DNA of 64,000 bases from Streptomyces wuyuanensis (GTDB taxonomy: Bacteria; Actinomycetota; Actinomycetes; Streptomycetales; Streptomycetaceae), in the NCBI RefSeq assembly GCF_900103455.1, contig NZ_FNHI01000014.1, positions 124,001 through 188,000 of the forward strand. Direction: 5' to 3'. This document shows positions 42,723 through 51,204 of this stretch, piece after piece. Both the position numbers and the translations under genes were made by a program. Each line of letters begins with the position of its first letter. The stretch's first letter is position 1. The notes beneath the pieces were generated by a model. The model ran no database searches and was not told the origin of the DNA. It saw only the letters and a list, made by a program, of their open reading frames with translations.

Positions 42723-43697
42723 TCAGGCGGAGCCGAGCGCGGCGTCGCGCGCGGCCTGGAAGGCGTGGTGCGGGTCCCGGTCCGGGTAGGACCAGGGGTC
42801 TGGGGTGGCGTGCGGCCCGATGCGGTGGAACAGGGCGGCGGCCTCGGCGGAACGGCCCTCGCAGTACTTGGCGTGGGCGAGGAAGTTGAGGTCGAGGCGG
42901 TTGCGCGGGTGGTCCTCGCCCTCCCACTCCAGCCACCAGTCGAAGGCGGCCTTCATCACCTGGCGGGCCCGCCGGCCGGTCCAGTGGCCGGAGGCGGCCG
43001 GGTCGGCGGGTTCGCTGCCGGCCGCGGCGAGCACCCGGTACCGCTCGGCGTGCGCGACGACGGGCAGGACGGCGAGCGGCGAGTCGGCCGGGGCCTGTTC
43101 GGCCGCCCATGACGCGAAGTCGTACACCTCGTGGAGCGGGTCCTGGCCGGCGGCGGCGTGGCGTTCGGCGAGCCGGGCGGCCATCAGGTGGTGGGCATGG
43201 TGGTGCTCGGGGTGACGGACCCGTACCTCGTCGAAGAGGCGGACGACCTCCTCCTCGGTGCCCAGAGTGCGGGCCAGGAGCAACTGGGCGAGCCACGGGG
43301 TCGGATCGTGGGGCGCGAGCCCCGCGGCCACCAGGCAGGCGGCCCTGGCGGACTCCGGACGCTCCTTGCCGCGCAGGGCGGCCCTGACCTCGGCGCAGGC
43401 GAGCAGCGCGGCGGCGTCGGCGCTGTCGGGCTCCGTGAGCAGCCAGTCGCGCGCCCAGGCGGCGCTCGACGGCGGCTCGCCGAGGACGACGAGCCGGTGG
43501 CCCCGGCGGTCCCAGTCGTCACCGGTCGCCGTGAGCAGCGAGCGTGCGGCGCTCCACCTTCCCTGGGTCAACTGGCCGCGCGCAGCCAGGAGTTCGCTGT
43601 CGTCGAGCGCGGGGTCGAAGGACTGACCGGATCGCCCGGCGCGACGGCGGCGGCCGAGCGGAGGCGGAGGTGGGGGCATCCGCGTTGCTACTTTCAC
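42723..43697 (-). CDS. Conserved hypothetical protein, alpha-helical repeat
   Basis: A 324-residue protein with regularly spaced Ala/Leu-rich helices (for example SARAACLVAAGLAPHDPTPWL, 21 residues apart from ones before and after), likely TPR-like. It has a Pro-rich basic N-terminus (MPPPPPPLGRRRRAG). The GTG at 43697 (VKVATRMPPP...) or the internal ATG at 43679 could be the start. It ends 30 bp from the APC permease start on the same strand and may be upstream in its operon. No enzymatic motif seen. Confidence 0.7.
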   Translation of the reverse strand: MKVATRMPPPPPPLGRRRRAGRSGQSFDPALDDSELLAARGQLTQGRWSAARSLLTATGDDWDRRGHRLVVLGEPPSSAAWARDWLLTEPDSADAAALLACAEVRAALRGKERPESARAACLVAAGLAPHDPTPWLAQLLLARTLGTEEEVVRLFDEVRVRHPEHHHAHHLMAARLAERHAAAGQDPLHEVYDFASWAAEQAPADSPLAVLPVVAHAERYRVLAAAGSEPADPAASGHWTGRRARQVMKAAFDWWLEWEGEDHPRNRLDLNFLAHAKYCEGRSAEAAALFHRIGPHATPDPWSYPDRDPHHAFQAARDAALGSA

Positions 43698-43933
43698 ATC
43701 AGGCTGTGAGCGAATGATCGCGCTCAGCAAAGCGGTAGGGAAGGCTCCCCGTCAAGGCCGGTCCCCCCGCAACGCCCGTGCTGCCCATCCGCGCCATTCG
43801 GGCCGGTCGGCCCGACCGGCGCGCGGGCGGGCCGGCCAGGGCCGCCGGCCTGCGGCGATTCCCCCGACTTCCTTTCCGGAAGGCATGCTGACCATCCGTC
43901 ATGTCCCACCCGCGCCACGCCCGCACCGGCCGG
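43698..43933. other. Intergenic region without recognisable genes
   Basis: About 235 bp between two minus-strand genes; GC-rich with short GGCCGG repeats. Probably carries the promoter for the 324-residue hypothetical gene. Nothing further is supported. Confidence 0.35.
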
Positions 43934-45589
43934 TCAGGACACCGCCTTCGCCGCCGCCCGGCCCGCAGCGCGCCCCGAGAAGATGCAGCCGCCGAGGAAG
44001 GTGCCCTCGAGGGAGCGGTAGCCGTGGACCCCGCCGCCGCCGAACCCGGCCGCCTCACCCGCCGCGTACAGCCCCGGCAGCGGTTCTCCGCTGCCGGTGA
44101 GGACCCGGGACGAGAGGTCGGTCTCCAGGCCGCCGAGCGACTTCCGGGTGAGGATGTTGAGCCGTACGGCGATGAGCGGGCCGGCCGCGGGGTCGAGGAT
44201 GCGGTGCGGGGACGCGGTGCGGATCAGCTTGTCGCCGAGGTACTTGCGGGCGCCCCGGATGGCGGTGACCTGGAGGTCCTTGGTGAAGGGGTTGGCCATC
44301 TCGCGGTCGCGGGCGACGATCTCGCGGCGCAGCCCGGCCTCGTCGATGAGGGATTCCTTGGTGAGTGCGTTCATTCCGCGCACCAGCGCCGTGAGGTCCC
44401 GCTCGACGACGAAGTCCGCCCCGCTGTCCATGAAGGCCTTGACCGGGCCGGGCACTTCGGCGCGTGCCCGGCCGATGACGCCGCGGACGGAGCGGCCCGT
44501 GAGGTCGGGGTTCTGCTCGGAGCCCGAGAGCGCGAACTCCTTGCCGATGATGCGCTGGTTGAGTACGAACCAGGTGTGGTCGTGGCCGGACCGCGTGATG
44601 TGCTCCAGCGTCCCGAGCGTGTCGAAGCCGGGGAACAGCGGTACCGGCAGCCGCCGTCCGCGCGCGTCCAGCCAGAGCGAGGACGGCCCCGGCAGGATGC
44701 GGATGCCGTGCCGGGCCCAGATGGGGTTCCAGTTCTCGATGCCCTCGGTGTAGTGCCACATGCGGTCGCGGTTGATGTTGCTGGCGCCGGCCGACTCGGC
44801 GATGCCGAGCATCAGCCCGTCGACGTGGGCGGGGACGCCGGAGAGCAGCTTCTCGGGCGGGGTGCCGAGCCGCTCGGGCCACTGGGCGCGTACGAGGTCG
44901 TGGTTGCCGCCGATGCCGCCGGAGGTGACGACGACGGCCTGGGCGCGGAGTTCGAAGGAGCCGGTGGCCACGCGGCTGCTCGCCTCGCCCCGTTCCGCCG
45001 CGGACGGCTCCAGGATCTCGCCGGTGACCGTGTCGAGCGTGCCCGAGGTGCGGCCCAGCCCGGTCACCCGGTGGCGGAAGCGGAGTTCGACCAGCCCGCG
45101 GGCGACGCCCTCCCGCACCCGGCGCTCGAAGGGCTCGACGATGCCGGGCCCGGTTCCCCACGTGATGTGGAACCGGGGCACCGAGTTGCCGTGTCCGCCT
45201 GCGTCGTAACCACCGCGCTCGGCCCAGCCGACGACCGGGAAGAACCGCACGCCCCGGGCGTGCAGCCAGGGCCGCTTCTCCCCGGCGGCGAAGTCGACGT
45301 ACGCCTCCGCCCAGCGGCGCGGCCAGTGGTCCTCGCCGCGGTCGAACCCGGCCGTGCCGAGCCAGTCCTGGAGCGCCAGGTCGTGGCTGTCCCTGATGCG
45401 CATCCGGCGCTGCTCGGGCGAGTCGACGAGGAACAGCCCGCCGAACGACCAGTGGGCCTGCCCGCCGATCGACTGCTCCGGCTCCTGGTCGAGCAGGATG
45501 ACCTTCCGCCCGGCATCGACGAGCTCGGCGGTGGCCACGAGCCCTGCCAGCCCTGCCCCGATCACGATGACATCGGCGTCGTACGCCAT
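43934..45589 (-). CDS. FAD-dependent dehydrogenase (fumarate reductase / ketosteroid-dehydrogenase-like)
   Basis: A 551-residue flavoprotein: N-terminal FAD motif VIVIGAGLAGLVATAELVDAG (4-24), SIGGQAHWSFGGLF, the second dinucleotide motif AVVVTSGGIGGNHDLV (about 215), and a C-terminal FAD-contact segment LPGLYAAGEAAGFGGGGVHG (about 505). The family includes 3-ketosteroid delta-1-dehydrogenase and fumarate reductase flavoproteins; Streptomyces homologues are usually named FAD-binding dehydrogenase. ATG at 45589 after GAGAGGAC. Monocistronic by position. Confidence 0.88.
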   Translation of the reverse strand: MAYDADVIVIGAGLAGLVATAELVDAGRKVILLDQEPEQSIGGQAHWSFGGLFLVDSPEQRRMRIRDSHDLALQDWLGTAGFDRGEDHWPRRWAEAYVDFAAGEKRPWLHARGVRFFPVVGWAERGGYDAGGHGNSVPRFHITWGTGPGIVEPFERRVREGVARGLVELRFRHRVTGLGRTSGTLDTVTGEILEPSAAERGEASSRVATGSFELRAQAVVVTSGGIGGNHDLVRAQWPERLGTPPEKLLSGVPAHVDGLMLGIAESAGASNINRDRMWHYTEGIENWNPIWARHGIRILPGPSSLWLDARGRRLPVPLFPGFDTLGTLEHITRSGHDHTWFVLNQRIIGKEFALSGSEQNPDLTGRSVRGVIGRARAEVPGPVKAFMDSGADFVVERDLTALVRGMNALTKESLIDEAGLRREIVARDREMANPFTKDLQVTAIRGARKYLGDKLIRTASPHRILDPAAGPLIAVRLNILTRKSLGGLETDLSSRVLTGSGEPLPGLYAAGEAAGFGGGGVHGYRSLEGTFLGGCIFSGRAAGRAAAKAVS

Positions 45590-45803
45590 GGTTGGTGTCC
45601 TCTCGGAGCGGGCGCCCGGCGGCGCGACCCTGTGCGGTGGCTCCGATCTTCTGTACGCGGCAGTAACTCGTCAACAGTTCCCACCGCGGGAAAGCGGCCG
45701 ATCCTCGCTCCTCCTCGGCCCCCGCTTCCCGGGCCGGCCCCGGCCGCTTCGGCGGATGCCCCGTGCCGGCTCCCCCGGCGGGTCCGGGTGGTTGGATGGC
45801 GCC

Positions 45804-46364
45804 ATGAGCACCCCTTCGCGTCCGGCCGAGGAGATCCTGGACATCGTCGACGAGAACGACGAGGTCGTGGGCCGCGCACCGCGCGGCGAGGCATACGCGC
45901 GGGGCCTGCGCCACCGCGCTGTGTTCGTCCTCGCCCGGGACGCCGGCGGGCGGGTGTTCGTGCACCGGCGCACCCCGACGAAGCTCGTCTTCCCTTCCCT
46001 GTACGACATGTTCGTCGGCGGTGTCGTCGGCGCGGGCGAGTCGTACGACGACGCGGCGCTGCGCGAGGCCGAGGAGGAGCTCGGGGTCTTCGGGCTGCCA
46101 CGGCCGGTGCCGCTCTTCAAGTTCCTCTACGAGGCTCCCGCCCCGGCGCACGCGGGCGGACCGGAGCCGGTCTGGCACACCTGGTGGTCGGCGGTCTACG
46201 AGGTGCGCTGCGAGCTGCCGGTGCGACCGCAGGCCGAGGAGGTCGCCTGGCACCGGTTCCTGTCCGAGTCCGAGCTGGAGGCGCGGCTCACCGAGTGGGA
46301 GTGGGTCCCCGACGGGCTCGCGGCCTACGAGCGACTGCGCCGGGAGCGGGATCGGGAGCGATGA
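45804..46364 (+). CDS. NUDIX hydrolase
   Basis: A 186-residue pyrophosphohydrolase. The NUDIX box is GVVGAGESYDDAALREAEEELGV (23 residues, about 75-97) with the REXXEE core. The N-terminal VDENDEVVGRAPRGEAYARG is shared with IPP isomerase-like and YfcD-type NUDIX enzymes. The ATG at 45804 is the first sensible Met; a TTGGAT hexamer ends 6 nt upstream, so it may be leaderless. Divergent from the FAD dehydrogenase. Confidence 0.9.
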   Translation: MSTPSRPAEEILDIVDENDEVVGRAPRGEAYARGLRHRAVFVLARDAGGRVFVHRRTPTKLVFPSLYDMFVGGVVGAGESYDDAALREAEEELGVFGLPRPVPLFKFLYEAPAPAHAGGPEPVWHTWWSAVYEVRCELPVRPQAEEVAWHRFLSESELEARLTEWEWVPDGLAAYERLRRERDRER

Positions 46365-46444
46365 GGAGCGCCGAGCGGGAGCGCTCAGGGGCCCGCGGGC
46401 GCGACGCGGCCTCGCCGGCCGGGGCGGCCGACTGGCCGCGCGGG

Positions 46445-46450
46445 TAGGGT
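46445..46450 (+). promoter_or_regulatory. -10 hexamer for the DUF202 pair
   Basis: TAGGGT, a near-consensus streptomycete -10, exactly 7 nt before the GTG at 46458 with no ribosome site. Confidence 0.5.
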
Positions 46451-46457
46451 GCGGCGC

Positions 46458-46847
46458 GTGAGTGACTTCGTGCGGAGCCTGCGGCTGTGGTTCGCGCCCC
46501 GGCGGATCCAGCAGGAGGGCGAGACCCCCGACTACCGGTTCTCCCTCGCCAACGAGCGGACGTTCCTCGCCTGGATCCGGACGGCACTCGCGCTCATCGC
46601 GGGGGGATTCGCCGTCGACCAGTTCCTGCCCGATCTGCGGTGGGGGATCCGGGTGGGGCTGTCGCTCGCCCTGATCGGGACGGGCGTGCTGTGCGCGTTC
46701 CGGGGGGTCCACCACTGGGTGCGCTGCGAGCTGGCGATGCGGCGCGGCGAGGACCTGCCGCTGTCGCGCTTCCCCTCCCTGCTGGCGCTGGTGGTGGGTG
46801 CCGTCTCGGTCACGATGGTGGTGGTCGTGGCCTCGGGGCGCGGATGA
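46458..46847 (+). CDS. DUF202 (YidH-family) membrane protein
   Basis: A 129-residue protein with three membrane helices. The family signature YRFSLANERTFLAWIRTALALIAGG is at about 30-54. Helices two and three are near 65-85 and 105-128. GTG start. It overlaps the next gene by the ATGA arrangement. Function unknown; DUF202 proteins often occur in tandem pairs, as here. Confidence 0.88.
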   Translation: MSDFVRSLRLWFAPRRIQQEGETPDYRFSLANERTFLAWIRTALALIAGGFAVDQFLPDLRWGIRVGLSLALIGTGVLCAFRGVHHWVRCELAMRRGEDLPLSRFPSLLALVVGAVSVTMVVVVASGRG

Positions 46848-47161
46848 GCGCGCTCACGCGCGATCCGGGGCTTCAGCCGGAGCGGACCCGGCTGGCCTGG
46901 CGCCGTACGACGCTGGCCTTCACCGTGGCGGCGGTGCTGGCGGTCCGGCAGGTGGTGCGCCACGGCTCGGTGACGGCGGGTGACGTCGTCGCCTTCGCAC
47001 TGAGCGCCGTGGTGTGGCTCGGCTTCCTCGCGGTGGCGCACCGGCGCATCAGGACGATGGCCGTGCGGCGGCCGCCGGGCGCCATGCCCTTCGGCCAGGC
47101 GGTGGCGGCGACCGCCTGCACGCTCGCGCTCGCCGTGTTCGCCGTCGCGATCGTGTGGTGA
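46844..47161 (+). CDS. DUF202-like small membrane protein
   Basis: A 105-residue partner of the preceding gene, starting within its stop codon. It shares the LQPERTRLAWRRTTLAF signature and has three helices. Probably a heteromeric membrane complex with the upstream product; this is inference from the tandem arrangement. Confidence 0.85.
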   Translation: MSALTRDPGLQPERTRLAWRRTTLAFTVAAVLAVRQVVRHGSVTAGDVVAFALSAVVWLGFLAVAHRRIRTMAVRRPPGAMPFGQAVAATACTLALAVFAVAIVW

Positions 47162-47209
47162 ACCGCCGCGGGTGGACGACGGCGGGCGCGGGACGGGGTC
47201 CCCGGCCGG

Positions 47210-48148
47210 TCAGGGGGCGTCCGAGACGGAGACGACGATCTTGCCGTGGGTGTGGCCCTCCTGGCTGAGCCGGTGCGCCTCGGCCGTCCGCTCCAGCGAG
47301 AAGACCCGCGCCAGATGGACGGAGACGACCTCCTCCTCGGCCAGTTCGCTCAGCCGGTAGAGGTCGGCCGTGTTCGGCCGCACGAACACATAGCGCCCGC
47401 CCAGCTCGGTCACCCCGTGATCGACGATGGAGGCGATCCTGCCACCCTCGGCGAGCACCCGGGCGGAGACCGCCAGGGCCTCGCCTCCCACGCTGTCGAA
47501 GACCGCGCTCACGCCCTCCGGGGCCAGCGCCCGTACGCGCTCGGCCAGTCCGTCGCCGTACGTCACCGGCTCGGCGCCCAGGTCGCGCAGGTACTCGTGG
47601 GAGGACGCGCTGCCGGTGCCGATCACCCGGGCGCCGAAGTGCCGCGCCAGCTGCACCGCCATCGAGCCCACGCCGCCGGCCGCCGCGTGGACCAGGAGCG
47701 TGTCGACGTGACTCACGCCGCCCAGCCCCTGCGTGATCACCTGGTAGGCGGTGAGGCCGGCCAGCGGCAGCCCGGCCGCTTCCTCGAAGCTCAGATTGCG
47801 CGGCTTGCGGGCGAGCGTGCGGACCGGCGCCGCCACGTACTCGGCGAAGGTGCCCCGGGACAGGAAGTCCTCGCGGACGTACCCGATGACCTCCTCGCCC
47901 TCCGAGAACTCGGGGACCGACACTCCCGGCCTGACGACGACGCCGGAGACGTCCCAGCCCGGCACGACCGGGAAGACGGCGTCGAGGACCGGGTCCAGAA
48001 GGCCTTCCCGGCACTTCCAGTCGACCGGGTTGACGGCCGCCGCGCGCACCTCGACCAGGACGGAGTCCGGGCCGGCCTTGGGCATCGGGAGCTCGCCGTA
48101 CTCCAGGACCTCGGGACCGCCGTAGCGGCGGTAGCTGATCGCCTTCAT
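47210..48148 (-). CDS. NADP-dependent quinone-type oxidoreductase (zinc-less MDR)
   Basis: A 312-residue medium-chain dehydrogenase/reductase: N-terminal GroES-like fold (MKAISYRRYGGPEVLEY), VPGWDVSGVV, and cofactor motif LVHAAAGGVGSMAVQLARHFGA (about 145-166). It lacks the catalytic-zinc Cys/His set, matching quinone oxidoreductase/zeta-crystallin relatives. ATG at 48148 (GGAG 10 nt upstream). Divergent from the His-rich protein gene. Substrate unknown. Confidence 0.9.
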   Translation of the reverse strand: MKAISYRRYGGPEVLEYGELPMPKAGPDSVLVEVRAAAVNPVDWKCREGLLDPVLDAVFPVVPGWDVSGVVVRPGVSVPEFSEGEEVIGYVREDFLSRGTFAEYVAAPVRTLARKPRNLSFEEAAGLPLAGLTAYQVITQGLGGVSHVDTLLVHAAAGGVGSMAVQLARHFGARVIGTGSASSHEYLRDLGAEPVTYGDGLAERVRALAPEGVSAVFDSVGGEALAVSARVLAEGGRIASIVDHGVTELGGRYVFVRPNTADLYRLSELAEEEVVSVHLARVFSLERTAEAHRLSQEGHTHGKIVVSVSDAP

Positions 48149-48329
48149 ACGTCCGACACTCCGGCCCGCCCGAGCCTTCCGCAAGCCGGAGCGCCGCGCC
48201 TCGCGCCGGCTGGAGAAACTCGCGGCACGACAGGAGAAAACGCAACAAACCGACATTCCGGACTAGCGTGGTTCCGGCCCGATGGTCACCGGACCATCGC
48301 TTCCCCGAACGACTCCGAAGGTGAGCAGC

Positions 48330-48626
48330 ATGACCGTTCTCCACCAGGAACACCCCACCCACGAGCACACCCACGGCCCGGGTTGCGGCCACACCGAGAT
48401 CGTGCACGGCGACCACATCGACTACGCGCACGACGGCCATATGCACAGGTCGCACCAGGGGCACTGGGACGAGTGCGAACCGGGTGGGCACCACACCCAC
48501 GCCGACCACGCCCACCAGCACGGCCAGGGCTGCGGACACGTGTCGGTCCGGCACGGCGACCATGTCGACTACGTCCACGACGGACACCGCCACGCGGCCC
48601 ACGACGGGCACTGGGACGACCACTGA
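48330..48626 (+). CDS. Histidine-rich small protein with internal duplication, probable metal binder
   Basis: A 98-residue cytosolic protein with about 30 His. It consists of two homologous halves, each of the form HG-x-GCGH ... HGD-H-[IV]-DY-x-HDGH-x-H ... DGHWD(E/D); one half spans about 18-55, the other about 63-98. Each half holds one Cys in GCGH. Dense His/Asp/Cys clusters suggest zinc, nickel or copper storage or buffering. No Zur box is visible upstream. ATG at 48330. The function is inferred from composition. Confidence 0.85.
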   Translation: MTVLHQEHPTHEHTHGPGCGHTEIVHGDHIDYAHDGHMHRSHQGHWDECEPGGHHTHADHAHQHGQGCGHVSVRHGDHVDYVHDGHRHAAHDGHWDDH

Positions 48627-48732
48627 CGCAGCCCGGCCCCGCCGGGCCCCGGCCCGGCGGCCCGGCGGCTCCCGATGACCGGTCGCCGCCGGCGACGCCC
48701 ACCGGGGCCGGTGGCGCCGCCTTCCGCCCCGG

Positions 48733-49698
48733 GTGCCCCCACTGGCAGGCTTGCCGCACCAGTTGGCCACGGACCCGGGAGTCGAGCTGACCGCCACCGC
48801 CCCCTACACCGTTCGACTCGCCCCCACCGTGTACGCGTATGTGCAACCGGACGGGGGCTGGTGCCTGAACAACGCCGGATTCGTCAGCGACGGGGAGTCC
48901 ACGCTCCTCGTCGACACCGCCGCCACCGAGCGCCGGGCCCGGCTGCTGCGCGAGACGCTGCAGTCGGCCGGGGCACCCCTGCCGCGCACACTGGTGAACA
49001 CGCACCACCACGGCGACCACACCTACGGCAACGCGGTGTTCACCCCCGGGGCCACCGTCGTGGGCCACGAGTCCTGCCGCACGGAGGCGGTCGCGGCGGG
49101 GCACCAGCTGCATCTCGTCTGGCCGGGGACGGAGTTCGGCGACATCACGATCACCCCGCCGGACACCACCTACAGCGAGCGGCTGACACTGCGGGCCGGA
49201 GGCACGGAGGTACGGCTGATCCACCCGGGCGTCGCCCACACCCTGGATGACACGATCGTCCATCTCCCGGAGCACGGCGTGGTGTTCACCGGCGACCTGG
49301 TCTTCCAGGGCGGCACGCCGTTCATCCCGATGGGCTCGCTGAGCGGCTCGCTCCGCGCGCTCGGACTGCTCCGCTCGCTCGGCGCCGGGACCGTCGTGCC
49401 CGGCCACGGGGCGGTGACCGATCCGTCGGCGTACGACGCGACCGAGCGCTATCTGCTGTACGTGGCCGAACTCGCGGAGGCCGGCCGGGGCAGGGGCCTG
49501 AGCCCGCTGGAGGCGGCGCGGGGCGCGGACCTCGGCGAGTTCGCGGCACTTCGGGAGAGCGAGCGGCTGGTGGCCAACCTCCATCGCGCCTACGCCGAAC
49601 TGGACGGCCTCCCCGAGGGCTCCCCCCTCGACATCGCGGCGGTGTTCGCGGACATGGCGGTGATGAACGGCGGAACACCGGTGGCATGTCACGCGTGA
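48733..49698 (+). CDS. MBL-fold metallo-hydrolase
   Basis: A 321-residue metallo-beta-lactamase-fold enzyme: zinc motif NTHHHGDHTYGNAVF (about 96-110), third ligand His in HPGVAHTLDD, Asp in FTGDLVFQG, last His in VPGHGAVT. The start is uncertain; GTG at 48733 is the furthest-upstream sensible start with little ribosome-site support. Convergent with the glucarate-dehydratase-family gene (72 bp gap). Substrate unknown. Confidence 0.85.
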   Translation: MPPLAGLPHQLATDPGVELTATAPYTVRLAPTVYAYVQPDGGWCLNNAGFVSDGESTLLVDTAATERRARLLRETLQSAGAPLPRTLVNTHHHGDHTYGNAVFTPGATVVGHESCRTEAVAAGHQLHLVWPGTEFGDITITPPDTTYSERLTLRAGGTEVRLIHPGVAHTLDDTIVHLPEHGVVFTGDLVFQGGTPFIPMGSLSGSLRALGLLRSLGAGTVVPGHGAVTDPSAYDATERYLLYVAELAEAGRGRGLSPLEAARGADLGEFAALRESERLVANLHRAYAELDGLPEGSPLDIAAVFADMAVMNGGTPVACHA

Positions 49699-49751
49699 CG
49701 GCGGTCGGTGCAGCGCCACGCCCCACGCGTCACGGCCACCCGTCACACGCT

Positions 49752-49781
49752 CCGGTCACCACCGCGCCGGTCACCACCGCG
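49752..49781. repeat. Direct repeat across the stop of the glucarate-dehydratase-family gene
   Basis: CCGGTCACCACCGCG occurs at 49752-49766 and again at 49767-49781. The second copy contains the gene's stop anticodon (TCA at 49771-49773 on plus), so the 3' end of the gene was tandemly duplicated. Confidence 0.7.
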
Positions 49782-51060
49782 GCACCGCCGGGGTCCGCCA
49801 GCCCGGTTCCGCCCTGCGCATGGCCGCCGCGTCGTCGCGGTCGCGCATCGAGCCGTCGTCCTCCAGCCAGCGCCGGTGCAGCACGGCCAGCCGGTCGCGG
49901 TCGAGTTCGACCCCGAGGCCGGGGGCGTCGGAGACGGCCAGCCGGCCGTTCCTGAAGGTGTGGCGCACCGTGATGACGTCCTCGGCCTGCCAGGGGTAGT
50001 GGCTGTCGCAGGCGTACTTCAGACCGGGAACGGTGGCGGCCACGTGGGTCATCGCGGCGAGACTGACGCCCAGGTGCGTGTTGGAGTGCATGGACAGTCC
50101 GACACCGTACGTCCGGCAGACCGCCGCCAGTTCCCGGGTCCGGTACAGACCGCCCCAGTAGTGGTGGTCGGAGAGCACGATCCGCACCGCGTCCCGCGCG
50201 AACGCCTCCGGCACCTCGGAGAACGTCGTCACGCACATATTGGTCGCCAGCGGGATGCCGCTGCCCGCCGCGACCTCGGCCATCCGCCCGGTGCCGCTCA
50301 CCGGGTCCTCCAGGTACTCCAGGACCCCCTCGAGCCGGTCCGCCGCGTACAGGGCCGTCTCCACGGACCAGGCGCCGTTCGGATCGAGCCGCAGCGGACG
50401 GCCGGGGAAGGCTTCGGCGAGCGCCAGGACCGCCGCGATCTCCCGGTCCGGTTCGAAGACCCCGCCCTTGAGCTTGAAGGAGCCGAAGCCGTGCTCGCGC
50501 TCGAAGCGGCGCGCCTGGGCCACCACGCCCGCCGGGTCGAGCGCGGCGCCCCAGTCGTCGCTCTCCCCGCCCTCGGGGTGGGCGGCCCAGCGGTGGAAGA
50601 GGTACGCGCTGTACTCGACGGAGTCGCGGACCTTGCCGCCCAGGAGGGCGTGGACGGGCAGTCCGAGCGCCTTGCCGAGCGCGTCCAGACACGCGACCTC
50701 GAAGGCGGAGACGACCGAGAGCCGGAGTTTCGCCGCGGTCTGGACCCCGCGCAGTCCGCCCGCGTCGACCCGTTCGTCGGCAGCCCGTGAGTCGCCGCAC
50801 ACCTGGTCGGCGAGGGCGAAGAGTCCGTTCACGTCGCTGACCGAACGCCCCGGGAGCGCCTCGGCGAGCGGCCGGGCGAGCTCCAGGTACTTCCCGTCCC
50901 CGTACGTCTCTCCCACACCGCTCGCTCCGGACCGGGTGACCACCTCGACAACGAGCCTCGGCGTGTAGGGCTGGTGGACGCCCTGGGTGTTGAGGAGCGG
51001 CGGGTCGGCCATGAGGACCGGGGTAAGCCGGATCGTGTCGATGAGCAGCGCGGTGTCCAT
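49771..51060 (-). CDS. Glucarate dehydratase-family enolase-superfamily enzyme
   Basis: A 429-residue acid-sugar dehydratase homologue. Barrel motifs: general base Lys in GSFKLKGGVF (about 195), metal ligands in RLDPNGAWS and YLEDPV (about 225, 250), ATNMCVTTF and the catalytic His region HSNTHLGVSLAAMTH (about 330). The ATG at 51060 has GGAG 7 nt upstream. A CATGAA-N5-TTCATG palindrome lies across the ribosome site (51062-51078). Specificity (glucarate versus other aldarates) is unproven. Confidence 0.88.
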   Translation of the reverse strand: MDTALLIDTIRLTPVLMADPPLLNTQGVHQPYTPRLVVEVVTRSGASGVGETYGDGKYLELARPLAEALPGRSVSDVNGLFALADQVCGDSRAADERVDAGGLRGVQTAAKLRLSVVSAFEVACLDALGKALGLPVHALLGGKVRDSVEYSAYLFHRWAAHPEGGESDDWGAALDPAGVVAQARRFEREHGFGSFKLKGGVFEPDREIAAVLALAEAFPGRPLRLDPNGAWSVETALYAADRLEGVLEYLEDPVSGTGRMAEVAAGSGIPLATNMCVTTFSEVPEAFARDAVRIVLSDHHYWGGLYRTRELAAVCRTYGVGLSMHSNTHLGVSLAAMTHVAATVPGLKYACDSHYPWQAEDVITVRHTFRNGRLAVSDAPGLGVELDRDRLAVLHRRWLEDDGSMRDRDDAAAMRRAEPGWRTPAVPRW

Positions 51061-51061
51061 A

Positions 51062-51078
51062 CATGAACTCCATTCATG
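51062..51078. promoter_or_regulatory. Palindromic operator candidate at the dehydratase start
   Basis: CATGAACTCCATTCATG, perfect 6-bp arms around 5 nt, immediately before the start codon and covering its ribosome site. Could be a repressor site or an RNA hairpin that masks translation. Confidence 0.5.
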
Positions 51079-51146
51079 GATGCGACCGGAAGGCCAGGGT
51101 CGGGGATCGAGTTCACGCCCTCCGGCCGCTCCACCCTGGACGACAT

Positions 51147-51160
51147 ACCGACTGGTCGGT
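51147..51160. promoter_or_regulatory. TetR-type operator before the APH-kinase/ACAD operon
   Basis: ACCGACTGGTCGGT is palindromic (ACCGAC-TG-GTCGGT), 44 nt before the APH-kinase start. The same box with two changes lies before the SDR-ligase-TetR operon (56711-56724). The sequence type ACCGACYRGTCGGT is common for TetR regulators of fatty-acid catabolism. Confidence 0.75.
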
Positions 51161-51204
51161 CATCATGAGCGCAACCGAACTGCCGCCCCACCGGAGGTAC
51201 CCCG

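Noticed and set aside
43901..46447. 848-codon plus-strand frame
   Set aside because: Runs antisense to the FAD dehydrogenase and out of frame through the NUDIX gene; no domain.
48240..48329. Zur box before the His-rich gene
   Set aside because: No TGAAAATGATTTTCA-like palindrome; only AT-rich sequence.
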